From Rhodococcoides trifolii (GTDB lineage: Bacteria > Actinomycetota > Actinomycetes > Mycobacteriales > Mycobacteriaceae): 40,410 nucleotides of DNA. The DNA lies in contig NZ_BMCU01000010.1 in assembly GCF_014635345.1 (NCBI RefSeq), positions 1 to 40,410 of the forward strand, given 5' to 3'. The translations under genes and the position numbers were made by a program. The notes under the pieces were generated by a model. The model saw only the letters and a program-made list of their open reading frames with translations. It was not told the origin of the DNA and ran no database searches. Positions 21,998 through 29,780 of this stretch are shown here, one piece after another (positions within the stretch are counted from its first letter, which is position 1; every line of letters starts with the position of its first letter).

Positions 21998-22996
21998 ATG
22001 CGTCGGAAAGCTCTGGTGGTGGCCGCCGGCCTGATCGCGGGTCTGGTCGTCGGCGGCGCCCCGGTGGCGACGGCAGACCCTGCGCCGGCGGTGTCCACGG
22101 CATCGGCCCGCGTCGATCACGTCGAGATGTTGACCGACCGCCGCGCCGCGATGTTCGTCGACTCGCCTGCGCTCGGTCGGGTGGTCCAGGTTCAGGTTCT
22201 GCTCCCCGCTGACCGGTCGAAGCCGCGTCCGTCTCTCTACATGCTCGACGGTCTCAGCGCGGGGCAGGAAACGAACTACACCGAGAGCACCTGGACGGCG
22301 AAGACCGACATCGCCGCGTTCTTCGCCGACAAGAACGTGAACGTGGTTCTGCCCATCGGCGGCCGCGGTAGCTACTACGCCGACTGGTTGCGTCCCGATC
22401 CGGCCCTGGGCGTGAACATGTGGGAGACGTTCCTGACCAAAGAGCTTCCACCGCTTGTCGATTCGCAGTTCTACGGCAACGGCACCAACTCCATCGTCGG
22501 ATTGTCGATGGGCGCGCAGGCCGCGATGAACCTGATCACCAAGTACCCGTCGCTCTACACCGGCATCGCGGCGTTCAGCGGGTGCTACTCCAACGACTCC
22601 GAGAACGAGAAGAACGCGATCCGCGCCACGGTTGCCTCGGTCGGCGGGAACACCGACAACATGTGGGGCCCGAGCTCGGACCCGCAGTGGCAGATCAACG
22701 ATCCGTCACTGCACGTGGATGCGCTGCGCGGCAAGCAGATCTACATCGCCACGGGCAACGGTTTCCCCGGCCCCTACGAGCAGGGCTTCGGCAACGACAT
22801 CATCCGCACGCTGTCCGTCGGCGGGCCGCTCGAAGTGGCTGCAAACCTGTGCACGCGCGAATTCGCCGGTACGCTCTCGGCCGCAAACGTGCCCGCCACC
22901 TTCGTCTTTCGTCCATGGGGTAGCCATTCCTGGGGCTACTGGCAGGACGATCTGCACGACTCCTGGCCGACGTTGAAGCGGGCCCTGGGCCTGTAG
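21998..22996 (+). CDS. Secreted mycolyltransferase-like protein (antigen 85 / esterase D family)
   Basis: 332 aa alpha/beta hydrolase. Antigen-85 enzymes transfer mycolic acids to trehalose or arabinogalactan outside the membrane. A signal peptide spans about 1-26 (MRRK, hydrophobic core, ATA before the cut). The nucleophile motif is GLSMGA with S170; the catalytic histidine is H309 in GSHSWGYW, matching the HSWxYW ending of antigen 85. Also YMLDGLSAGQETNYT and MWETFLTKELPPLVD, which are typical of the family. The ATG at 21998 is preferred because AAGGGGA (21987-21993) is a good SD; an in-frame ATG at 21977 has a weaker one. Confidence 0.9.
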   Translation: MRRKALVVAAGLIAGLVVGGAPVATADPAPAVSTASARVDHVEMLTDRRAAMFVDSPALGRVVQVQVLLPADRSKPRPSLYMLDGLSAGQETNYTESTWTAKTDIAAFFADKNVNVVLPIGGRGSYYADWLRPDPALGVNMWETFLTKELPPLVDSQFYGNGTNSIVGLSMGAQAAMNLITKYPSLYTGIAAFSGCYSNDSENEKNAIRATVASVGGNTDNMWGPSSDPQWQINDPSLHVDALRGKQIYIATGNGFPGPYEQGFGNDIIRTLSVGGPLEVAANLCTREFAGTLSAANVPATFVFRPWGSHSWGYWQDDLHDSWPTLKRALGL

Positions 22997-23001
22997 AAGT
23001 C

Positions 23002-24045
23002 CTAGGCCTTCTTCGACGCGAACGCCAGGAACGCGTCGTTCTCGTGCGGGTCACCGATCGACACGCGCACGCCCTCGTCGCCGTAGGCACGTACCAGCAC
23101 ACCCGATTCTGCGGACGCCGACGAGAACTCGGGAGTCGCGGCGCCCAACGGCAGCCACACGAAATTGGCCGACGATTCGGGCACCTCGAAGCCGAGGCTG
23201 CGCAGTTCATCACGAACGCGTTCCCGCTCTGCGATGACCGAGTCCGTCCGGGCGAGCAACTCGTCGGACGCGGCCAATGATGCGATAGCCGCAGCCTGCG
23301 CCACCGCGCTCACACTGAACGCGATGTGCACCTTCTGTAGGGCGGCAATCACGCTCGGCGCGCCGACGCCGTAGCCGACCCGTAGACCGGCCAGGCCGTA
23401 CGCCTTGGAGAACGTCCGCAGCACGATCACGTTGGGCCGGGTACGCCCCAGCTCGACGCCGTCGACGTCGCCGCGGTTGTATTCGAAGTACGCCTCGTCG
23501 AGCACCACGAGCACGTGCGACGGAACAGCGTCGAGGAACTTCTCGACGGCCGCCCGACTCACGGCGGTACCGGTCGGGTTGTTCGGGTTGCAGAGGAACA
23601 CGAGTCGGGTGCGATCGGTGATCGCGGCGAGCATCGCATCGAGGTCGTGCACGAATCCATCCGCCAGCGGTACCCGCACGGCGGTCGCACCGGCGACCAG
23701 CGATACGATGGGGTACGCCTCGAAGGATCGCCACGCGAACACCACTTCGTCGCCCGCCGAGCAGGTGATCTGCACGAGTTCCTGGCACAGGGCAACGGAC
23801 CCGTTGCCGGCGACGACGTTCTCGGGCCGCACGTCCAGGAAGTCCGCCAGCGCTTCCACGAGCGCGGTGGACTGATTGTCCGGATACCGGTTCAGGGTGG
23901 CGGCGGCGGTCGCGATTGCCTCGTGCACGCTCGGTAGCGGCCCTGCCGTGGTCTCGTTGCTCGCCAGTTTGATGGCGCCCGGAAAGTTGCGGCCGGGAAC
24001 ATAACCGGGGATGGAGTCGAGGTCGGGACGAGTGCGAGCGGTCAC
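23002..24045 (-). CDS. Aromatic/histidinol-phosphate-type aminotransferase (Pat/HisC-like)
   Basis: 347 aa fold type I class I/II aminotransferase. Motifs: KLASNETTAGPLPSV near 26-40, RYPDNQS (53-59), CNPNNPTGT (152-160), DEAYFEY (183-189), PLP lysine K214 in TFSKAYGLAGLRVGYG, and the carboxylate-binding Arg in GVRVSIG. It resembles mycobacterial Pat (HisC2), which makes phenylalanine or tyrosine from keto acids; a histidinol-phosphate role is less likely but possible. Two GTG codons compete: 24051 and 24045. CATAAT (24059 to 24054) ends 8 nt before 24045, so a leaderless start at 24045 is favoured. It is divergent from the dienelactone-hydrolase-like gene. Confidence 0.88.
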   Translation of the reverse strand: MTARTRPDLDSIPGYVPGRNFPGAIKLASNETTAGPLPSVHEAIATAAATLNRYPDNQSTALVEALADFLDVRPENVVAGNGSVALCQELVQITCSAGDEVVFAWRSFEAYPIVSLVAGATAVRVPLADGFVHDLDAMLAAITDRTRLVFLCNPNNPTGTAVSRAAVEKFLDAVPSHVLVVLDEAYFEYNRGDVDGVELGRTRPNVIVLRTFSKAYGLAGLRVGYGVGAPSVIAALQKVHIAFSVSAVAQAAAIASLAASDELLARTDSVIAERERVRDELRSLGFEVPESSANFVWLPLGAATPEFSSASAESGVLVRAYGDEGVRVSIGDPHENDAFLAFASKKA

Positions 24046-24104
24046 GACCACCGATTATGCGCCATCCCCAGCGTCGACCCGCCCGGGCGCCTACGGTAGA
24101 CGCC
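24046..24104. promoter_or_regulatory. Divergent promoters, aminotransferase / dienelactone-hydrolase-like gene
   Basis: 59 bp. Minus-strand CATAAT (24059 to 24054) serves the aminotransferase; TACGGT at 24092-24097 lies 7 nt before the ATG at 24105. Neither gene has an evident SD, which suggests leaderless transcripts in both directions. Confidence 0.5.
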
Positions 24105-24806
24105 ATGTCGGGCAGCATCTTCTCTGACAATGCACCTCTGCGGGTACCGCCCGGGCAGGAGCCGACCGAGCACGTACCCCTCACTGCGATAGAGCCGGAC
24201 GGCAGCGGTCGAGGCGGCATCGTCCTCCTTCACGAGTCCCGCGAGTTCACCGACGCGCTCACCAGTTTCATGAGCCTTCTCGCCGAGGAGGGATGGACCG
24301 TGGCGGCCCCGAACCTCTTTCACCGGGGTGGTGACGACGAGGTGTTCGGGGACAACCTCTTCGACGATTTCGACGCGACGTTCGACTGGCTCGTCTCGCG
24401 GGGCGTCTACGCCGACTGCGTGGGGGTGATCGGTTTCGACGACGCCGGAACCGCCGCCGCACTCGTCGCGACGACCCGTCCCGTCGGGGCTGCCGTCAGC
24501 GTGGCGGCCCCCGGGATCGTCGAACCGCTGACCGGCGACGCCACCGCCTTGGTCGACGCTCTTCCGTCCCTGAAAGCCCCATGGCTGGGTCTGTACGGCC
24601 AAGCCGACGAGCGGATCCCCGCCGATCACGTCGAACGACTTCAGGAGGCGGTTGCAACGGCCTCCGTGGCCACGCTCGTGGTGACCTACGGCGGCCAGGG
24701 GCACCGGCCGGACGAGGCGACCGGGCCCGAAGTCGAGGACGGCGCCGAGGCCATCGTCGACGCTCAGCGGCGCATCTTCGACTGGTTCGACAGTCATCTG
24801 AGATGA
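24105..24806 (+). CDS. Dienelactone-hydrolase-like protein with the nucleophile replaced
   Basis: 233 aa alpha/beta hydrolase of the dienelactone hydrolase family by layout: IVLLHESREFTD holds the family Glu (E44), WLGLYGQADERIP holds D168, and YGGQGHRPDE holds H200. The nucleophile elbow, normally Gly-Tyr-Cys-x-Gly-Gly, reads GFDDAG (110-115): aspartate 112 stands where Cys or Ser is expected. Either the chemistry is altered (Asp nucleophiles occur in other alpha/beta hydrolases) or the protein is not a hydrolase. The ATG at 24105 follows TACGGT by 7 nt. Downstream are two tRNA genes on the same strand. Confidence 0.8.
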   Translation: MSGSIFSDNAPLRVPPGQEPTEHVPLTAIEPDGSGRGGIVLLHESREFTDALTSFMSLLAEEGWTVAAPNLFHRGGDDEVFGDNLFDDFDATFDWLVSRGVYADCVGVIGFDDAGTAAALVATTRPVGAAVSVAAPGIVEPLTGDATALVDALPSLKAPWLGLYGQADERIPADHVERLQEAVATASVATLVVTYGGQGHRPDEATGPEVEDGAEAIVDAQRRIFDWFDSHLR

Positions 24807-24820
24807 CGGTGGGAGGCGTT

Positions 24821-24850
24821 TTGCCTTTACCCACGAGGCGTGTGTAATCT
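24821..24850 (+). promoter_or_regulatory. Promoter of the tRNA-Ser(GCU) gene
   Basis: TTGCCT at 24821-24826 and TAATCT at 24845-24850, with an 18-bp spacer and an extended TG before the -10. It lies 46 nt upstream of the tRNA, leaving a 5' leader for RNase P. Confidence 0.65.
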
Positions 24851-24896
24851 TCTCCATCGGCGGTTCGAAAGGACCGGTGCCCTCGCAAGAGGCTCA

Positions 24897-24986
24897 GGAG
24901 GCGTGCCAGAGCGGCCGAATGGGAGTCACTGCTAATGACTTGACCCTTCACCGGGTCCGGAGGTTCAAATCCTCTCGCCTCCGCCA
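24897..24986 (+). tRNA. tRNA-Ser (anticodon GCU)
   Basis: 90 nt with encoded CCA. Acceptor GGAGGCG pairs with CGCCTCC (24976-24982), discriminator G. Anticodon stem AGTCA/TGACT around loop CTGCTAA, anticodon GCT at 24931-24933. Long variable arm (GACCCTTCACCGGGTC) and TTCAAAT T-loop confirm serine class II. It reads AGC/AGU codons. Confidence 0.97.
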
Positions 24987-25022
24987 CTGTCGACTTCGGT
25001 CGAGAGACAACTGAAAATGCAT

Positions 25023-25095
25023 GCGCCCGTAGCTCAACGGATAGAGCACCTGACTACGGATCAGGAGGTTAGGGGTTCGAATCCCTTCGGGCGCA
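25023..25095 (+). tRNA. tRNA-Arg (anticodon ACG)
   Basis: 73 nt, CCA not encoded (CAA follows). Acceptor GCGCCCG pairs with CGGGCGC (25088-25094), discriminator A. Anticodon stem CCTGA/TCAGG around loop CTACGGA, anticodon ACG at 25056-25058; A34 is normally edited to inosine to read CGU, CGC and CGA. It lies 36 nt after tRNA-Ser, probably co-transcribed. Confidence 0.97.
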
Positions 25096-25105
25096 CAAGA
25101 ATTGA

Positions 25106-25143
25106 GGCTGGAGTCGGCAGAGATGCCGGCTCCGGCCTTTTTT
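25106..25143 (+). terminator. Intrinsic terminator after the tRNA-Ser/tRNA-Arg pair
   Basis: A 14-bp stem, left arm GGCTGGAGTCGGCA, right arm TGCCGGCTCCGGCC with two G-U pairs, a 4-nt GAGA loop, then six T. It is a strong classical terminator 10 nt past tRNA-Arg. Confidence 0.92.
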
Positions 25144-25183
25144 CGTACTGGTTCACCGCCGCGCGTGCGGGTACACAACCGAG

Positions 25184-26068
25184 ATGAAGACACGACACAT
25201 CGGTAACGACTCTTCTCGACGCGTCGAGGTCGGCGCCATCGGGCTGGGCCTGATGACCTTCGACCAGTCCGGCCCTCAGCCTCGCGAACAACTGCTCGAT
25301 ACCGTGCGCGCCGCAGTGGACGCCGGGGTCAGCCTGTTCGACACCGCCGACGCGTACGGCCCCGGGGACAACGGGCCCGATGCTCAGGGAGCGAACGAGA
25401 CGTTGGTCGCAGGGCTCCTCGACGAACTCGGCGTGCGGGATCGCGTGTTGCTCGCCACCAAGGGCGGCCACGTGCGCACGGAGGACGGTGGGTGGGACAC
25501 CGACAGTTCGGCGGCTCATCTCCGGTCTGCCGTCGACGCCAGCCTGGGCAGGCTCGGTGTGGACCAGATCGCATTGTGGCAACACCACCGGCCCGATCCA
25601 GACGTGAGCTACGACGATGTGATCGGCACGCTGAAGGAGATTGCCGACACCGGCAAGGTCGCCCGTGTGGGGCTCTCCAACGCAAATGTCGAGCAGATCC
25701 GTGCCGCGCACGCGGTACTGGGCGATTCACTGGTCAGTGTGCAGAACCAGTTTTCACCGGCGTTCCGTAGCAGCGCTCCGGAGATAGAGGTGTGCGAGGA
25801 GCTGGGACTGGCGTTCCTGCCGTGGAGTCCTCTCGGTGGCTTGAACAAGGCCAAGGACCTCTCGGACAAGCATCCTGCCTTCGCGACCGTCGCAGAGTCG
25901 CGTGGGGTGAGCGCACAACAGATTGCGCTTGCCTGGGAGCTTGCGCAGTCACCGTGCGTGATTCCGATTCCCGGCGCGAAGCGGCCGTCGTCAGTCCGCG
26001 ATTCGGCCGCCGCAGCCGACATCGAGCTGACCGCCGACGAAGTCGCCGACCTGAATGCGGACGGCTGA
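25184..26068 (+). CDS. Aldo/keto reductase (AKR)
   Basis: 294 aa NADPH-dependent TIM-barrel oxidoreductase of the YajO/AKR general group. Catalytic tetrad: D53 and Y58 in LFDTADAYGP, K93 in LATKGG, and H134 or H135 in WQHHRPDP. The cofactor end has IPIPGAKRPSSVRDSAAAAD, where Lys and Arg bind the NADPH 2'-phosphate. It reduces aldehydes or ketones; the substrate is unknown. The ATG at 25184 follows the tRNA terminator by 40 nt, so it has its own promoter; TACACA near 25171 is a weak -10 candidate. It is unlike the YghZ-type reductase at 17278. Confidence 0.88.
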   Translation: MKTRHIGNDSSRRVEVGAIGLGLMTFDQSGPQPREQLLDTVRAAVDAGVSLFDTADAYGPGDNGPDAQGANETLVAGLLDELGVRDRVLLATKGGHVRTEDGGWDTDSSAAHLRSAVDASLGRLGVDQIALWQHHRPDPDVSYDDVIGTLKEIADTGKVARVGLSNANVEQIRAAHAVLGDSLVSVQNQFSPAFRSSAPEIEVCEELGLAFLPWSPLGGLNKAKDLSDKHPAFATVAESRGVSAQQIALAWELAQSPCVIPIPGAKRPSSVRDSAAAADIELTADEVADLNADG

Positions 26069-26086
26069 TCGAACGCCTCCCGTGCG

Positions 26087-26139
26087 GTAGTTGACACAGC
26101 AACTATTCGCAGTATCGTATTGATTGAACGCGCAACTAC
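26087..26139 (+). promoter_or_regulatory. wrbA promoter overlapped by an inverted-repeat operator
   Basis: TTGACA (26091-26096) and TATCGT (26113-26118) with a 16-bp spacer form the best sigma-70-type promoter in the window. TAGTTG (26088-26093) and CAACTA (26100-26105), with a 6-bp spacer, overlap the -35; a third copy, CAACTAC, lies at 26133-26139 beyond the start point and mirrors GTAGTTG at 26087-26093. This is a typical arrangement for repression by a dimeric redox regulator of the MarR, HxlR or TetR kind. The regulator is not identified; binding is inferred. Confidence 0.7.
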
Positions 26140-26164
26140 ATGAGTTTTCTCGAAAGGCGCCATC

Positions 26165-26764
26165 ATGACCAAGCTCGCCGTCATCTACTACTCGTCCACC
26201 GGCCACGGCACCACCATGGCGAACAAGATCGCCGACGCGGCCACCGCAGCGGGAGCCGAGGTACGCGTCCGGCACATCGCCGAGACCCGCGACCCCAGCA
26301 CGTTTGCCGAGAACCCCGCCTGGACCGCCAATTACGAGGCGACCAAGGACCTTCCGGCCGCGAGCGGCGACGAAATCGTCTGGGCCGACGCCGTCATCTT
26401 CGGCTCGCCGACGCGCTTCGGCAACACCGCCGGACCGTTCCAGAACTTCATGGATTCTCTCGGTGGTTACTGGGCGAAGGGCGAACTCGCGAACAAGGCG
26501 TACGCGGCCTTCACCTCCAGTCAGACCCTGCACGGAGGCCAGGAGACCACGCTGATCGGCCTGTACACCTCGATCATGCATTTCGGCGGCATTCTGGTTC
26601 CTCCGGGCTACACCGACGGCTTGAAGTTCGCCGACGGAAACCCGTACGGCGTCAGCCACGTCACCGGTGCGAACAATCAGGACGAGATCGCCGACGCGAC
26701 CGCTGCGGCTCTCGAGCACCTCGCGACTCGCGTGGTCACCATTGCCGACAAGCTGTCGAAGTAG
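26165..26764 (+). CDS. wrbA: NAD(P)H:quinone oxidoreductase, WrbA type
   Basis: 199 aa flavodoxin-fold enzyme that reduces quinones by two electrons, avoiding semiquinones. The FMN phosphate loop is YYSSTGHGTTMA (8-19); GSPTRFGNTAGPFQNFMD (about 79-96) and SSQTLHGGQETT (about 117-128) are WrbA signatures. SD GAAAGG (26152-26157) is 7 nt before the ATG. It is preceded by a strong promoter with an operator, so it is probably induced by quinone or redox stress. It converges on the LysR-type gene with only 4 bp between stops. Confidence 0.93.
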   Translation: MTKLAVIYYSSTGHGTTMANKIADAATAAGAEVRVRHIAETRDPSTFAENPAWTANYEATKDLPAASGDEIVWADAVIFGSPTRFGNTAGPFQNFMDSLGGYWAKGELANKAYAAFTSSQTLHGGQETTLIGLYTSIMHFGGILVPPGYTDGLKFADGNPYGVSHVTGANNQDEIADATAAALEHLATRVVTIADKLSK

Positions 26765-26768
26765 CAGC

Positions 26769-27671
26769 TCAGTAGTACGGCTCCGTCGACACGAACTCGG
26801 GCGCCAACGCCAACAACGCTTCCGTCGCTCTGGATAGTCGGCTGCCCGATCGCACCACCGCCGACAGGGTCCACGTCGGCGTCGAGCCGTCGAGGGCAAT
26901 CGACGTCAACCCGAGTTCGGCGGACCTCCGAAGGTCGGGCACCACAGCGGTTCCCAGGCCGGCTGCGACGAAATCGGGAATGGTGGACAGGTCGGCGGCC
27001 TGAACTGCGGTGGTGCGGGTGAGGCCCGCGCGGCGGAATTCGTCGTCGACGAGTGTTCTGAGCCCGAACCCGACCGGCATGTCCACGAACGGGTCGCCGG
27101 CGATATCGGCCAGCTGCACGGAGGTGCGGTCGGTCAGTCGGTGCCCGGGCGGGAGCAGGACCCGAAGCGACAGTGTTCGGAGCGAACGGGATTCGACACC
27201 CGTGGCATCGGCCGGTGCTGCTGTTCCGATGAACGCCGCGTCCAGCGTGGCGTCGCGAACCTTCGTCAGAAGTCCGGCGGAACCGCTCGGCGACGTCTCC
27301 ATGTACAGGCTCACCTGCGGGTACAGCTGGGTGAAACGGCGAGCGAGTCCGGGGGAGTCGACGGCCGTCAGACCGCTGAGAGTGCCGACGCGCAGTGTGC
27401 CGCGAACGCCGTCGTCGAAGTCTCGGACCAGGGTTCGGGCGTGACCGAGAACCGCCAGTGCTGCTTTGGCCTCGGGCAGGAACGCCCGGCCGGCTTCGCT
27501 GAGTCGGACGCTCTTGCTCGTGCGGAGAAGAAGCGGCGCGCCGACGTCCTTCTCCAGGGCGCGCACGCTCGCCGACACGGTCGACTGGACCACGAACAGC
27601 TTTCGGGCGGCTCGGGTGAAGCTGAGCTCTTCGGCTACCGCGACGAAGTACTCGAGTTGTCGTTCGTCCAC
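26769..27671 (-). CDS. LysR-family transcriptional regulator
   Basis: 300 aa. N-terminal winged helix-turn-helix starting at RQLEYFVAVAEELSFTRAARKL (4-25) with recognition helix QSTVSASVRALEKDVG; effector domain at about 90-290 with LRVGTLSGLTAVD and PDFVAAGLGTAVVP. The GTG at 27671 is chosen because LysR proteins begin one to three residues before the R/LxYF motif; the frame stays open upstream without a good start. An 18-bp inverted repeat at 27695-27712 lies just upstream and fits autoregulation. Its target is not obvious: wrbA is convergent and the upstream region is long. Confidence 0.9.
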   Translation of the reverse strand: MDERQLEYFVAVAEELSFTRAARKLFVVQSTVSASVRALEKDVGAPLLLRTSKSVRLSEAGRAFLPEAKAALAVLGHARTLVRDFDDGVRGTLRVGTLSGLTAVDSPGLARRFTQLYPQVSLYMETSPSGSAGLLTKVRDATLDAAFIGTAAPADATGVESRSLRTLSLRVLLPPGHRLTDRTSVQLADIAGDPFVDMPVGFGLRTLVDDEFRRAGLTRTTAVQAADLSTIPDFVAAGLGTAVVPDLRRSAELGLTSIALDGSTPTWTLSAVVRSGSRLSRATEALLALAPEFVSTEPYY

Positions 27672-27906
27672 GGTGTCGACGATCGCACTCTTCGATCGTC
27701 TGTGGAGACGATATCGATCGATGCTCCCCACGCAACGGCGTGACCGAGCGCGGCGGGCACGGTCGGGCCAGGTCGAACCGAGTCGCGATACGACCTGGCC
27801 GCGAACCTGCAGCAAAGCTCGACAAGCACGGTGAACTCCGATCGACGTGGTGTACGTCACTGTGACGTACGACAGGCGACAAGTCCAACGATCAATGCTG
27901 CGTCTG
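27672..27906. promoter_or_regulatory. 235-bp intergenic region dense in inverted repeats
   Basis: No gene is seen. Three perfect inverted repeats: ATCGTCT/AGACGAT with a 4-bp centre at 27695-27712 (24-41 bp upstream of the LysR start, LysR-box-like); GGCCAGGTCG (27766-27775) and CGACCTGGCC (27791-27800), 10-bp arms with a 15-bp spacer; and GTACGTCAC/GTGACGTAC around one T at 27852-27870. The first is a likely LysR operator. The others may bind further regulators or form RNA hairpins. Confidence 0.6.
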
Positions 27907-27927
27907 GCTATCGAGCTTCTCGATAGC
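27907..27927 (-). terminator. Hairpin at the stop codon of the GAF-PucR gene
   Basis: GCTATCGAG and CTCGATAGC flank a 3-nt centre, overlapping the gene's stop codon (27910-27908). No T-run follows on the minus strand, so it would be a non-canonical terminator of the kind proposed for actinobacteria, or a stability hairpin. Confidence 0.4.
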
Positions 27928-29674
27928 TGTTCGCCACGTCTCCCACGGTCAGAGCGACAGCGATCTCCATCGCTTCGTCCGGCCGTGTGAGGTCCATTCC
28001 GGTCAGCGAATGAATGCGCCGCAACCGTTGCCCGACGGTGTTCGGGTGGACGTGCAACCGCGTCGCAGTGGTTCCGGCGACGAGACCACCTGCGAAGTGC
28101 GTCCGCAGAGTGAGGATGAGATCGGTGCCTCGGGTGACGTCGTGCGCGCGCACGGGTCCAAGAACGCGGTCGGCATAGCGCAGCAGTTGTGTGGTGTCGT
28201 CCAGTTGGAGCAAGAGGCCGACCAGGCCGAGACCGTCGAGCGAGACGCTTTCGTCCGCGCGTCCGGTCAACACAAGCATGTCGAGGGCGCCGGACGCCGC
28301 CCGGTAGGCCCGGTTGTAGGAGGGCAGATCCGAGCACGGACCCGCGATCACCGCGGTCGAGACCGCCGGCGGCCTATTCGACGCGACCAGCCGTCGAACG
28401 TGTTCGGCCGTATCGGGGCCCATGTCCGGAATCAGCACGACGATGCGATCGTGATGAATCCCGGAGAGCGGCTTCGGCTCCTGCGCCCCCGCCCAGGCGT
28501 GGATGCGGCGTACGGCCTGCTGCTGGCAGAGATCCACGTCGTCCGGCCGGACATCGGACAGGGCGACGACAACCATCGTGTGGTCGACGGTCAGGTCGTG
28601 GCCGAGTCTCTGTGCTCGTTCGACGACCGTGGCCAGTGCCGACGGTTCACCACCGACCAGGTCGTTCAAGACCTCGCCGTGCAACCGCCACGCCGCCTCG
28701 TCCGCGGTTCTGCTGCGGAGGATTTCGAGCGAGGTCACGACGGCGGCGTGTTCGATCGCGCGGGTGTCGATCGACGACAGAGGTGTGCCGCCGGCATGGA
28801 CCCGAATGCGAGCAACCTCGTTCTCGGACAACAGGACCGGATGCCACGGGTACTCCACATCGCCCTCGTCGACCGACACGGCGAAGTGCCCGGTCGACCG
28901 CCCGAGAGTGGATCCGTTCGTGTCCTCGATCGAGATCGGTCTCGAGACGAGGATGGACAACGCGGTCGCGATACCGGGCACCCCGCCACCCCGCAGCGCG
29001 ATCTCGGTCAGCTTGCGGTGGATCTCCTCGGACCTCTGCAGTAGATCTCGCTGCTGATGCAGTTCTCCGTTCAGGATCACCAACTCGTCCATCCGGACCG
29101 CTTCGTCGGAACGCAGACGCGCCGTCGTCAGGGCCAGAGCTGCGTGGTCGGCCAGCACCGTGAGCAGGGATATCTCCTCCGGCTCGAAGCTGTACGTGCC
29201 CTTGCGATAACAGTTGAGCGTCCCGATGACCACGTCGTTCGACTCCACCAACGGGACCGAGATCATGGCCCGATATCCCTGCTCCTTGGCGACGCCTCCC
29301 CATGGCGCGAACTGCGGTGTCGCGTCGATGTCGGCGATCGCCACTGGTCGGCCGGTACGGAACGCAGTACTCGACGGCGCCTCGACGGCTGCATCCTGAT
29401 CGAGTCGCACCGGCCGGTCGGCGTTGACGCGGGCGACGTACTCCGTCGACAGACCGCTCGACCCTTCGATGATCAGTTTGCGGCGTTCAGGGTCTGGCAG
29501 AAGAACGCCGCAGAACTCGTACCCCATGAGGTCGGCCGCCGTTCGCGCGATGAGGTCGAGCACGTCGTGCAGGGGCGCTGCCGCGACGACGGTCCTGGTG
29601 ATGGCGCCGACGCTGCGCATCCAACGCCTGATCTCCGGCCGATCCGTCGCGACGGTGAACTGCTGTGTGTCCAT
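27908..29674 (-). CDS. GAF-domain PucR/CdaR-type regulator of the catabolic cluster
   Basis: 588 aa. A GAF sensor domain spans about 35-185 (GYEFCGVLLPD, RAMISVPLVESNDVVIGTLNCYR, LTVLADHAALAL), followed by a helical linker at about 190-230, a PucR-type central domain at about 290-470 and a C-terminal helix-turn-helix at about 530-560 (ATRLHVHPNTVGQRLRRIHSLTG). GAF-PucR proteins commonly activate catabolic operons on binding an aromatic inducer. The start is decided by the SD: GGAGGT lies directly against a first ATG at 29680 but 6 nt before the second at 29674, so 29674 is used. Divergent from the aldehyde dehydrogenase operon over two inverted repeats, its likely binding region. Confidence 0.9.
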   Translation of the reverse strand: MDTQQFTVATDRPEIRRWMRSVGAITRTVVAAAPLHDVLDLIARTAADLMGYEFCGVLLPDPERRKLIIEGSSGLSTEYVARVNADRPVRLDQDAAVEAPSSTAFRTGRPVAIADIDATPQFAPWGGVAKEQGYRAMISVPLVESNDVVIGTLNCYRKGTYSFEPEEISLLTVLADHAALALTTARLRSDEAVRMDELVILNGELHQQRDLLQRSEEIHRKLTEIALRGGGVPGIATALSILVSRPISIEDTNGSTLGRSTGHFAVSVDEGDVEYPWHPVLLSENEVARIRVHAGGTPLSSIDTRAIEHAAVVTSLEILRSRTADEAAWRLHGEVLNDLVGGEPSALATVVERAQRLGHDLTVDHTMVVVALSDVRPDDVDLCQQQAVRRIHAWAGAQEPKPLSGIHHDRIVVLIPDMGPDTAEHVRRLVASNRPPAVSTAVIAGPCSDLPSYNRAYRAASGALDMLVLTGRADESVSLDGLGLVGLLLQLDDTTQLLRYADRVLGPVRAHDVTRGTDLILTLRTHFAGGLVAGTTATRLHVHPNTVGQRLRRIHSLTGMDLTRPDEAMEIAVALTVGDVANSYREAR

Positions 29675-29780
29675 CCACATACCTCCGATCGTTTTATGTT
29701 CACACAGACATGGCTGCTGTGTGATCCAGATCGCAAGATCTGTACTCACGGGGTTACGCCAGCGAGAGGAACCGGATCCG
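29675..29780. promoter_or_regulatory. Divergent control region with two tandem inverted repeats
   Basis: 106 bp between the regulator and the catabolic operon. TCACACAG (29700-29707) and CTGTGTGA (29717-29724) form an inverted repeat with a 9-bp centre. CAGATC (29727-29732) and GATCTG (29737-29742) form a second, 2 bp further on. Their centres are about 22 bp apart, two helical turns, on one face of the DNA. They are probable sites for the GAF-PucR regulator. SD GAGAGGA (29764-29770) precedes the operon's first ATG. Confidence 0.65.

Noticed and set aside
24897..25095. tRNA pair as an integration site of a mobile element
   Set aside because: No integrase, excisionase or repeated tRNA 3' end was seen in the flanks; the neighbours look chromosomal.
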